NCBI GenBank assembly: GCA_024707385.1
Contig: JANPZW010000006.1
Span: forward strand, 62,001 to 126,000
DNA: 64,000 nt
Reading direction: 5' to 3'
Source of the DNA: Cellvibrionaceae bacterium
GTDB lineage: Bacteria; Pseudomonadota; Gammaproteobacteria; Pseudomonadales; Cellvibrionaceae
This document shows, one piece after another, positions 31,347 to 40,434 of this stretch. The position numbers and the translations under genes were made by a program. How positions within the stretch are numbered: the stretch's first letter is position 1; the number at the start of each line of letters is the position of its first letter. A model generated the notes under the pieces. It searched no databases. It saw nothing but the letters and a program-made list of their open reading frames with translations, and was not told the DNA's origin.

Positions 31347-33354
31347 ATGATCCATTATTTTGTCGCCGGAATACTCGATCTTATTTTTGGCGCCATTGCG
31401 CTGACCAAAAAACGGGATGGAACGACAAAAGCGTTTGCCCTTGCCGCATGCAGTATTGCGGCATGGTCATTCGAGCTGTTTGTTTTGAGCAGTCTTGAAA
31501 ACAAATTCTGGCGGGAAACCTTATTTCATATTTTGCGGGTGGGAATGTTCCTCATCCCACCCGCACTTGCTCTTTTAACATGGCGCCTGATCGGCTCTCG
31601 CTCAAATCTCTTCTACCACTGGGTGCTGGTTCCGGGTTTCGCCGTCAGTATCGGCCTTGGTGTTCTTAATACCTTTATATTTCCGTCGGAGCTGCGCCCG
31701 GTCAGCAGCGGTTATCTGCCGGTTCCCGATCCAATCTATTACGGCTTTATCCTGTGTTTTGCCTGGTGTTTTCTCGCCAGCATTGGGCTGGGTATTTTCA
31801 GTTATAGAACCGTTACCGCTCGGGAGCGTCAGAAGCTCAAATGGTTGCTGATCTCACTGGTGCTCACCCTTTTCTTTCGGCGCCCTGGCGATCTATTTGC
31901 TGAAATTCGATTTTTATCTGTCCAGACTGATCGGAGTAGTGCCGAATCTTGTGTTTGTGTCCTCACTGCTCTACGCCACGATCCGCCACGAACTTATGGA
32001 TATACGGGCGATCCTCAGCGCTGCTCTGGCGCGCACTCTGATTCTGGCGGTGTTCAGCGGCTCCTATTTTGCCTTGATCACCAGCATCAGTGTCAGCGAC
32101 CAGACATCGCTGACAAATGCGTTAATTGCCATAGCCTTTTTCGCGGTTTTTCTCGAAACCTATCCACGCCTGCTCAAATGGCTGCTGCCCAACACCAATC
32201 GGCTTCTCGCCGCGAGCACTTATAACTACGATGAAGTAACCGATCATCTGCGCGGCCAGTTCAGCAAATGCAACAGCTACGCAGAACTCAATGAGCTGCT
32301 GGATTATCTCTTTCACCACGTGATCAGAGTCCGCCAATATCAGCTGTTCCTCGCGGAAAACCAGGAAAACGGGCCCACTCGATTTGTCTCGCTGACCAGT
32401 CCGAGCAAAACGTTTGACCTCTCCGGTACCGCACCGCTTTCAACCCAGGTATTGCACGGCAATTCGATCGTCATGATCGACGAGACTGTGCCGGAGCTCA
32501 AAAGCAAGCTGGAACAGAATTCCGCCATCAGCTGTTTTCCTATCGTCTTCAACGGCGCCGTGGTCGCACTGATCTTTGTCGGCCGCAGCCTGACTTCCGC
32601 TTCCTACTACCGTTACGACGATATCCGCTTGATGCAATGGATGGTCAGCGAGGTCGCGCAAACCCTGCAACGCATTAACATGCTGGAAAAACTGCATCAG
32701 GAAATGGCCGAAGCCAAGAAGAAGCTCTCGCTGCTCAATGTCATGAACCTTTATCACCATGACATCAAAGCGCCTCTTTCCATCATTGATGGCGTGGTAT
32801 CAAACGATCTGTACGACGAGGAGAAGCGCCGTCAGGTGATTCTGGAACAGGTTGCCTGGGGTTCCCACCTGATCACCACCATGGCGCGCCTGCTCAACGG
32901 CGGCCGCAAAATCAAAGTGGAACGCGTTGCTCTCGCTCCAGTACTCAGTGATTGCGCTCACGTTTTCAGCCGCCTGATTCCGAATCTGCACACGCACTTT
33001 GGTCCTATGGCGGACATTGACGGTGATGCGGAAGATCTGAAAATCCTCTTCATTAATGCGCTGAAGAACGCTTATGAGGCGACCAAACCCGGTGAGGAAG
33101 CCGATATAGAAGTGCGCGCCTGGGCGGAAAGCGGACGAGTCTACGTCCGAATCAAAGACTCGGGAGTCGGCATGAACGAGCGGCAACTGGAAAGCCTATG
33201 GACCGGACTTGAAAGCACCAAAAAAGGCGGCAGCGGTATAGGACTACAGACCATCAAACGTATTGCCGATGAACACCACGCGTCCATCAGCGTGGAGAGC
33301 GTCATCGATCAGGGCACCAGCTTAACCTTTTGTTTCCCGCAACAGCGCCAATAG
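31347..33354 (+). CDS. 7TM sensor histidine kinase (frame broken once)
   Basis: About 668 aa after correction. The N-terminal third holds seven or more membrane helices in the style of 7TM-type histidine kinases. A GAF-like soluble region follows (about 290-440), then a coiled linker (EKLHQEMAEAKKKLSLLN), the H box MNLYHHDIKAPLSI and an ATPase domain with NALKNAYEAT, DSGVGM and GSGIGLQTIKRI. The frame breaks at 31875-31877 (one T too many); correction gives LFFGALAIYLLKFDFY. The domain order resembles PrsK-type kinases of exosortase systems, but the H box differs and no exosortase is present. It follows the acyltransferase by 9 bases, which suggests it senses that enzyme's product. Confidence 0.82.
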
Positions 33355-33381
33355 GCGAGCCAATGGGTAAAGCGGCGCCCA

Positions 33382-34080
33382 TCAGCCGCCCGGGCTGGTG
33401 AGGAAAGCTTCCAGGGACGCCAGGCGGAACGGCTTTTCCAACACCCCCTCCACCTTCAGCTGGTGCACATCAATCGTACTCAACGGCATGTTGGATACCA
33501 GAATGATGCGCAAGCCCGGCGCTCCGACACTGCGCAGCTCGCCAATCAAGGGTCGCGCATCGCGACCGGACAACACCAAGTCCAGCAATACCAAGCCGTG
33601 TTGTTTTGCCGCCGCCAGATCAATGGCTTCACGCTCATTTGCAGCCACATCCACCTGATACCGGTCGCCAAACTGCTTGAGGGCGATCTCCTGGTGCACC
33701 GCCTCATCCTCCACCAGCAAGATGCGCGGCCTGGGCGCGACATAAGCTCCAGAGGGCGCGCCGGCACTGAAAGCCTGCGACTCACTGGCGGGTACAAGGA
33801 CAGATGAAAACGAGCGCACAGCCTGGCGGATTTTGCGGATATCGGCTTCCAACGCCTCCGGCAAGGCGCCCAAGGAAGTCAGGCGCTCCTGGGTGAGCTG
33901 CTCCGGGATACCGGTAGCTCGGCAATGATCCATCAGAGTGGGGAGATAGGTGGAAAGAACCTGCAGATTCAACTGCAGCGTGGCGAGGGGCGTCGCCACA
34001 TCGTGCACCAGTTCGCGACCGGCTGCCCGGAGATAAGTGTGGTTCTCGGCGTTTGCGACATCAGAATCCTGATTGGACAT
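33382..34080 (-). CDS. HisKA-like phosphotransfer and receiver protein without ATPase domain
   Basis: A 232-aa protein with an H-box-like helix ELVHDVATPLATLQLNLQVL (H26) and a second helix (EALEADIRKIRQAVRSFSSV) that would complete a two-helix dimerisation hairpin. A short linker leads directly to a receiver domain, RILLVEDEAVHQ (E124/D125), phosphoacceptor D167 (in VLLDLVLSG), switch S196 and K216 (in LEKP). There is no HATPase and no output domain. It could shuttle phosphate between D167 and H26, or act as a phosphate sink. It is convergent with the sensor kinase, the stops being 27 bases apart, so a shared pathway is inferred but not proved. Confidence 0.75.
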   Translation of the reverse strand: MSNQDSDVANAENHTYLRAAGRELVHDVATPLATLQLNLQVLSTYLPTLMDHCRATGIPEQLTQERLTSLGALPEALEADIRKIRQAVRSFSSVLVPASESQAFSAGAPSGAYVAPRPRILLVEDEAVHQEIALKQFGDRYQVDVAANEREAIDLAAAKQHGLVLLDLVLSGRDARPLIGELRSVGAPGLRIILVSNMPLSTIDVHQLKVEGVLEKPFRLASLEAFLTSPGG

Positions 34081-35522
<1,442 letters not shown>

Positions 35523-35644
35523 GGCGAAGCATAATTCGCACTGCGAAGAAATAAGTCCTCACTATGGCGTCAAGCGGCATTTTCCCTAGCTTTTACAAGT
35601 CGCTCCATCAGCGGGATTTTTTATGACAATTTAGGGTTTTATGC

Positions 35645-35672
35645 AGGCCGGTCATAGGTATAATACCGGCCT
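35645..35672. promoter_or_regulatory. 8-bp inverted repeat enclosing a TATAAT box
   Basis: AGGCCGGT (35645-35652) and ACCGGCCT (35665-35672) flank a loop that contains TATAAT (35659-35664). It lies 123 bases after hemB and 24 bases before the next gene. It may be a terminator for hemB (CTTATT follows) or an operator over a -10 box; the sequence does not decide. Confidence 0.45.
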
Positions 35673-35695
35673 CTTATTAACCTGTTATTCTCTTC

Positions 35696-36199
35696 ATGCA
35701 TCCCATCCAAAAAGATCTTCCAATCGAGTCGAACGCCAGTTTGAGCAAAGGGATGTGGTATGTATTTCACGACGGCGATAACATGATTCGCGCCTGGGGT
35801 TCAGGTTGGACCGGCCTCGAACGCGTTTACTTCAACGATGAACTCGTCGCCCGCCACAGTCACTTGGCGCGTATGGAATCGGTCTGCTTTGAGCGCGGTC
35901 CTCACCGTTATCGCATTCAATGCCTCAATACCAGCTTACAGAAATGGCAGGCACACTGCTTTTTCTGGCGTGATGATCTAAAGCTGTGCGAACTCAAATG
36001 CAAACGCAAAAAAGTGTTTAATGTTCGGCCTACCATGGTTCATCTGGTGCTCGGCATGGCCGTAGGGCTGGCCGGCGGCGCGCTACATGCGCCGGCTATT
36101 CTCGGAGTGGTTTTTATTTTTTTATCTTTGAGCATCACGCTGCTGACCACCGCAAAAACCGAGGACTTTATCATCGAGCAGGAGCCGGTTGCACAATAA
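35696..36199 (+). CDS. Unknown protein with two C-terminal membrane segments
   Basis: A 167-aa protein I do not recognise. The first 110 residues look soluble and beta-rich with many aromatics (SLSKGMWYVFHDGDNMIRAW, GWTGLERVYFNDELVARHS, ESVCFERGPHRYRIQCLN). A KCKRKKVF patch then leads into two hydrophobic segments (about 114-133 and 134-152) and a short acidic tail. This suggests a cytoplasmic N-domain tethered to the inner membrane. It is a single gene between hemB and a convergent deacetylase. No enzyme motif was seen. Confidence 0.6.
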   Translation: MHPIQKDLPIESNASLSKGMWYVFHDGDNMIRAWGSGWTGLERVYFNDELVARHSHLARMESVCFERGPHRYRIQCLNTSLQKWQAHCFFWRDDLKLCELKCKRKKVFNVRPTMVHLVLGMAVGLAGGALHAPAILGVVFIFLSLSITLLTTAKTEDFIIEQEPVAQ

Positions 36200-36231
36200 C
36201 CCGGCTGCTCTATTCGATATCAACTTCCATT

Positions 36232-37317
36232 CTATTCGCGATACCAGCTTCCATCCTCATTCTTTTTAATCAGCATTTTTGCGAACCAATAAAAGCGGCC
36301 TTTTTCTGGCGCCGTGCAATTAAATTTGCTGCGCCCCGCTGGTATGGCACCGAATGTTGAGATGATGAGCTGTCCATCGCGAATTGCGGCAGCCGCCGGC
36401 TCGCCGCGGTAGAAACACGAAATCCGCTGCAGAAAATTCTCATCCGCCTTGATGGCCAGACTGACTTTCGCGGCCTTATCCTGCAATAAAACATCCGTCA
36501 GAGGCCGTTTTTTGTCATCCAGTAAAAGCACCTCATCAAGTGGCATGGGGAGGCTGGAAGCCTTCAGGGCAAAGTCCTTTATGTCACCGTAATTTCCGCC
36601 GAAGGGAAATCGCGGCAGCACCACAGAGTCATCAAACGGCGCTAGCGGCCCGGAATGTTGGGCAAAGGCGATATATCCTAATTTGCGCAGCAGCTTTTCC
36701 AATTGGCGATTGTGTTCACCAAATGGATAGGCAAAAACTTTTTCCTGGCGGCCAACTTCGGCATCTATGCGACTTTGCGCCTGCTCAATTTCCCACTGGG
36801 AGCGTTTGAGCCATTCGGTTTCTGCTTCACCAGGGTTCATACGGATCATATGCGCGTGGCTTACAGAGTGGTTGCCAATCGTAACGCCGGTTTTGGCCAT
36901 CTCACGCAATTGTTCCCAACTCATATATTGGCGATTTTTTTCGTCGTGATGCTGGGAATTCACAAACACTGAGAAAGGCCACCCGCGCTTGCGCAAAACC
37001 GGCCAGGCATTGGTATAAATTGAGGTATAACCATCATCAAAGGTAATCACCGCTGTCTTGTCCGGCAGTTCCTTTTTTTCCCGAAGCAGTTTTATAAGCT
37101 CTCCCATCGGCATAATCTGATACTGGTTTTGTTCAAGCCAATCCATATGTTGTGCGAAGCGCTCCGGCGATACGCTGGTCGCCGCAGGTGATTCCGTACT
37201 GACGTGATGGTACTGGAGCACCACCAGAGCAAAACTCCTTTCCATCGGCAACAGCCACCACACAAACAGAAAACACAAGGAGTGAAGGTAAAATCGATTG
37301 GTATATTTTTTCCGCAT
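36232..37317 (-). CDS. Exported polysaccharide deacetylase (CE4, PgaB-like)
   Basis: A 361-aa carbohydrate esterase 4 protein. After a signal peptide (about residues 1-30) come LQYHHVS, the catalytic/metal motif TFDDGY (92-97) and the metal histidines in GNHSVSHAHM (H150, H154). YPFGEHN follows, the order seen in PgaB/IcaB-type N-deacetylases. A small C-terminal domain of about 100 residues follows. The start is ATG 37317 (MRKKYTNRF); ATG 37329 is possible and adds four residues. It probably acts in the periplasm on an N-acetylated glycan. No synthase or export genes for such a glycan are adjacent, so the substrate is unknown. Confidence 0.85.
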   Translation of the reverse strand: MRKKYTNRFYLHSLCFLFVWWLLPMERSFALVVLQYHHVSTESPAATSVSPERFAQHMDWLEQNQYQIMPMGELIKLLREKKELPDKTAVITFDDGYTSIYTNAWPVLRKRGWPFSVFVNSQHHDEKNRQYMSWEQLREMAKTGVTIGNHSVSHAHMIRMNPGEAETEWLKRSQWEIEQAQSRIDAEVGRQEKVFAYPFGEHNRQLEKLLRKLGYIAFAQHSGPLAPFDDSVVLPRFPFGGNYGDIKDFALKASSLPMPLDEVLLLDDKKRPLTDVLLQDKAAKVSLAIKADENFLQRISCFYRGEPAAAAIRDGQLIISTFGAIPAGRSKFNCTAPEKGRFYWFAKMLIKKNEDGSWYRE

Positions 37318-37541
37318 ATTTATTTCCATCAATTCCAAGAAGCACCCATTCAAGGGCGAAAGGCCGTACAGCGCAAGCTTAACGGCGCCAAATCTAAACC
37401 GCCGGACTAAATAAATCCACCCAAAAACGAGTGGCATTGTTGTTGCAAAATTTCTTCCGCTGTTTGAATGACGATAAAAAAACTAGCCCTTTACTGTAAA
37501 GGCTACAAATTTTCGTATGAATTACAGTTTGGAGATGCCTT

Positions 37542-37928
37542 ATGAAAATTCATCCATTCCATCTTATTGCTCCAGCTGTGCTGGTCCTGGCATCCGCCTG
37601 TAGCACAGTGCAACCACCAACAACACTGTTAACGCAGGCTCAGGAAAGAGTGCGGCAGGCAGAAAGCGTCGGCGCGGAGGAATCCGCTCCGTTAGTACTG
37701 CGCGAAGCCCAGCAGTATCTCAGCGAAGCAGAAAAATCCATGCAGAAAGAGCATTTTGAAGAAGCGCGACCTCTGCTGGAAAAATCACTGATCAGTTCCG
37801 AACTTGCCATCGCACGCACCGGTTCCCAGAAAGCGCAAAAAGCCGCAGAAGAGATCGAAAAAAATCTGGATCTACTGCGTCGAGAAGCCGCGCCTGGAGC
37901 CAACCGCACGTCAAACTTATACCAATAA
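37542..37928 (+). CDS. DUF4398-type small lipoprotein
   Basis: A 128-aa lipoprotein with lipobox LASAC followed by STVQPP. The mature part is a helical, charged segment (REAQQYLSEAEKSMQKEHFE) that resembles the DUF4398 family. It precedes, by 18 bases, a second lipoprotein with a related helix plus an OmpA domain, so the two are probably one operon and may interact. Function is unknown beyond likely outer-membrane/peptidoglycan association. Confidence 0.75.
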   Translation: MKIHPFHLIAPAVLVLASACSTVQPPTTLLTQAQERVRQAESVGAEESAPLVLREAQQYLSEAEKSMQKEHFEEARPLLEKSLISSELAIARTGSQKAQKAAEEIEKNLDLLRREAAPGANRTSNLYQ

Positions 37929-37946
37929 AAACGCAGGAGAAATCTT

Positions 37947-38777
37947 ATGAAAATATTAACCGCTGTTTGCATCATGATTCCGATGCTGTGGCTGGCGGGG
38001 TGCGCCACCACCCCCAATCAAAACAGTCGCATCAACGAATTGCAGCAACAAATCAATGAACTTGATTCCGGTCCGGACGGCAAGCAGTATGCCCCCATCG
38101 CAGTGCGTGAAGCGCAGGAATCCCTGGATAAACTGAAAAATTTCAAAGGCAAAGATGAGCAGTATGAGCATCAGGTTTTTTTAACAGAAAAACGCATCGA
38201 AATCGCGCGCGAGATGGTCACGCAAAAACAAGCTGAGGAAACCGTGGCGACTGCGGAATTGCGCCGCAAAGATATTTTGCTCGACGCCGCGCAACAGGAA
38301 TCCGCCCAGGCGCGCAATCTCGCCGCCACCATGGCTGGACGCGCTCAGGAGCTTGAACGCCAAGTCACCGACCTGCAGGCGGAGGAAACAGAGCGCGGCT
38401 TGGTATTAACGCTCGGTGCGGTATTGTTCGAGACCAGCAAGGCGAATCTGCAATCCGGCGCACAGCGCACCGTGCAGAAAGTCGCTGATTTTCTCAACCA
38501 ATACCCGGAGCGGAATATCCTGATTGAAGGATTCACCGATAGTCAGGGCGGTGATGATTATAACCATCAGCTGTCGGAAGACCGCGCTAAAGCGGTAAGA
38601 GACGAGCTGGTGAAAAATGGCGTGGATGCGGGGCGCATCGACATTCATGGTTATGGTGAGCAGTATCCGGTGGCCAGCAATGACAACGCCGCCGGGCGCC
38701 AGCAAAACCGGCGGGTTGAAATTGTCATCAGCAAAGAAAATGGTGCTGACGTATCCGACCGCACCAGCATGCGCTAA
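37947..38777 (+). CDS. OmpA-family lipoprotein with DUF4398-like N-domain
   Basis: A 276-aa lipoprotein with lipobox LAGC. A helical N-terminal region (VREAQESLDKLKNFKGKDEQ and a coiled stretch to about 150) resembles the preceding gene product. The C-terminal OmpA-like domain (about 150-260) has LFETSKANLQSGAQ, IEGFTDSQGG and NRRVEIVI, the peptidoglycan-binding pattern. It is expected to tether the outer membrane to the wall. Confidence 0.88.
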   Translation: MKILTAVCIMIPMLWLAGCATTPNQNSRINELQQQINELDSGPDGKQYAPIAVREAQESLDKLKNFKGKDEQYEHQVFLTEKRIEIAREMVTQKQAEETVATAELRRKDILLDAAQQESAQARNLAATMAGRAQELERQVTDLQAEETERGLVLTLGAVLFETSKANLQSGAQRTVQKVADFLNQYPERNILIEGFTDSQGGDDYNHQLSEDRAKAVRDELVKNGVDAGRIDIHGYGEQYPVASNDNAAGRQQNRRVEIVISKENGADVSDRTSMR

Positions 38778-38784
38778 TGCTTTG

Positions 38785-38805
38785 AGCGCGGCCCAAAGCC
38801 GCGCT
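38785..38805 (+). terminator. Possible terminator after the lipoprotein pair
   Basis: An 8-bp perfect stem (AGCGCGGC / GCCGCGCT) with loop CCAAA lies 7 bases past the stop and is followed by a pyrimidine-rich but interrupted tract (TCCTTCCCTTT). Confidence 0.5.
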
Positions 38806-38945
38806 TCCTTCCCTTTCGCTTTATCAAGTTCTCAAAACGTTGCAGCCACCGCAGCCGACCGTGCGAGAACCCGCTACACTTTCCTGGTCGACTTTAGATA
38901 ACCCGTCTTCGACATCCGAATGACCAAACAAAAAGGAATCGTTAT

Positions 38946-40202
38946 ATGCGTGGCGTTACCGGCCTGCTCCTGGGAATCTGTCTACTTTCGCTAATCGCCT
39001 GCGGCGGTAAAAAGAAACACTACGCCAGCGCCGATGAAGGACTGGCCAATATCGAACCCTATGTCGCCAGCAGTACCTACAGCGCGGTCCTCAAGCGCTG
39101 TGCCACTGCCACCAACGGACGCTCGTGTACTCTCGAAGAACTGCCGGCGCTGGGTATGGAGATTGAAACACCCGAGGTGGCCGACATCATGGAACGGACC
39201 CTCGTATCCCATCCCTGGATGGGGGCTCGCTTCGAAGAGGTGCTCGAAGAGATGCCTGTGCAAATGCGCTATCTGTTCGGCTCCTTGACGGCAGTGGTGA
39301 TCGATGACGATGTCCGCCCCTCCTACTACAACCCGCGTACCGCGACCATCTATCTGGATCCCGATTACCTCTGGCTGACCGAACAAGAGCTGGCTGTGAT
39401 CAATCAAAAAGAGGATTTCCGCGGAGAGTACATTCGCCGCATGGCCTACCGGCCCGTGTGGCGCTATGTGAATGGTCCTGATGATGATACGCGCAGCCTT
39501 GACACCATAGTGGTGGACACGGCACAGCTGCTGTTCCATGAACTCGCCCACGCCAACGATATTTTCCCCCGCACAAGCTTCGCCAACGTGAACCGCGCCC
39601 TGCGAGTGGAGGATGTCACCGCGTCGCTCTACGATGAGTTTCCATCCACCCGCCTGCTGGAGACAGCTCCACTAAAGTCCGATGTCATGTTCCGCCTGGC
39701 GCGCATCCTCTATCACGGCGACACCCCCAGCGATAATTACCGGCGGGTAGGCGCTGCTCTGGTGGGCTCGCATTTCGAACCCGATGGCGCCAACGACGAT
39801 TACAACTACTCATCCCAATACGAAGATGTTGCCATGCTATTCGAAGAGGCGATGATGAAGGCGTACTTCGATATGGACCGCGATGTGGGCTTTACCAGCG
39901 CACCGAATTCCCCATTCTGTGAGGATTACATTCTGGGTTGGGGCATGCGCAATCGCCTCGGTGCGGAGCAGGTGAAAGAGCGCGCGGAGTGGGTGGTTGC
40001 CCAGCTGCTGCCCAACGAGGACTACACATGGTTGTTCGAGTCGCTGCCGGAACCACAGTTGCTGCAGACCAATGTGAGCTGGTGTGACAGCGAGCCATCA
40101 CTTTCCAACAGTGCGGAAAAAACCTTTGCCGCGCCAGGCAAGGGCCGCCTGATCAACCCGCGTAATCTCCAGCACAGCGGAGCCCTGCAGACCGGCATTT
40201 AA
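38946..40202 (+). CDS. Lipoprotein with HELAH metallopeptidase-like motif
   Basis: A 418-aa lipoprotein (lipobox LIAC, then GGKKKHY). The centre carries LLFHELAHANDIF (H198, E199, H202), a zincin-type HExxH, preceded by YNPRTATIYLDPDYLWLTEQE. A downstream acidic FEEAMMKAYFD could supply a third ligand. The family is not one I can name. Cysteines are few and placed for a possible disulfide (C52, C61). AAGGAATC precedes the ATG. It could be a surface or periplasmic peptidase; activity is inferred from the motif only. It is a single gene with a hairpin behind it. Confidence 0.65.
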   Translation: MRGVTGLLLGICLLSLIACGGKKKHYASADEGLANIEPYVASSTYSAVLKRCATATNGRSCTLEELPALGMEIETPEVADIMERTLVSHPWMGARFEEVLEEMPVQMRYLFGSLTAVVIDDDVRPSYYNPRTATIYLDPDYLWLTEQELAVINQKEDFRGEYIRRMAYRPVWRYVNGPDDDTRSLDTIVVDTAQLLFHELAHANDIFPRTSFANVNRALRVEDVTASLYDEFPSTRLLETAPLKSDVMFRLARILYHGDTPSDNYRRVGAALVGSHFEPDGANDDYNYSSQYEDVAMLFEEAMMKAYFDMDRDVGFTSAPNSPFCEDYILGWGMRNRLGAEQVKERAEWVVAQLLPNEDYTWLFESLPEPQLLQTNVSWCDSEPSLSNSAEKTFAAPGKGRLINPRNLQHSGALQTGI

Positions 40203-40209
40203 AAAATGC

Positions 40210-40229
40210 GGCGGGAGTTCGCTCCCGCC
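40210..40229 (+). terminator. Hairpin with TTCG loop after the HELAH gene
   Basis: GGCGGGAG-TTCG-CTCCCGCC, an 8-bp perfect stem with a stable tetraloop, 7 bases past the stop. The T-tract is poor (TTC) on the plus strand, while six A upstream would give a T run on the minus strand. It is probably a terminator. Confidence 0.55.
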
Positions 40230-40434
40230 TTCAAATCCCCAACGCCCCGTCCACCGCTCAAAACTCCGCCTTCGCTTTATAACCTCTCCTGCAAACATAA
40301 ATCTGCGCACCCGGTCCTCTCCCACTTGCCAGTGGTCCGCCGCACATTTACCCTGGCGCCAGTTCCAGCCATTGACGGCCGGACCCGGGGGCCATCCCAC
40401 CTCCTCAGATTTACCCCGTTCAGAGCGGATCTTC

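Noticed and set aside
33382..34080. The phosphotransfer-receiver gene as a truncated hybrid kinase
   Set aside because: The hairpin is joined to the receiver by a short linker with no ATPase remnant (no N, G1 or G2 box) in any frame of the interval, so it looks like a real compact architecture; an assembly deletion is not fully excluded.
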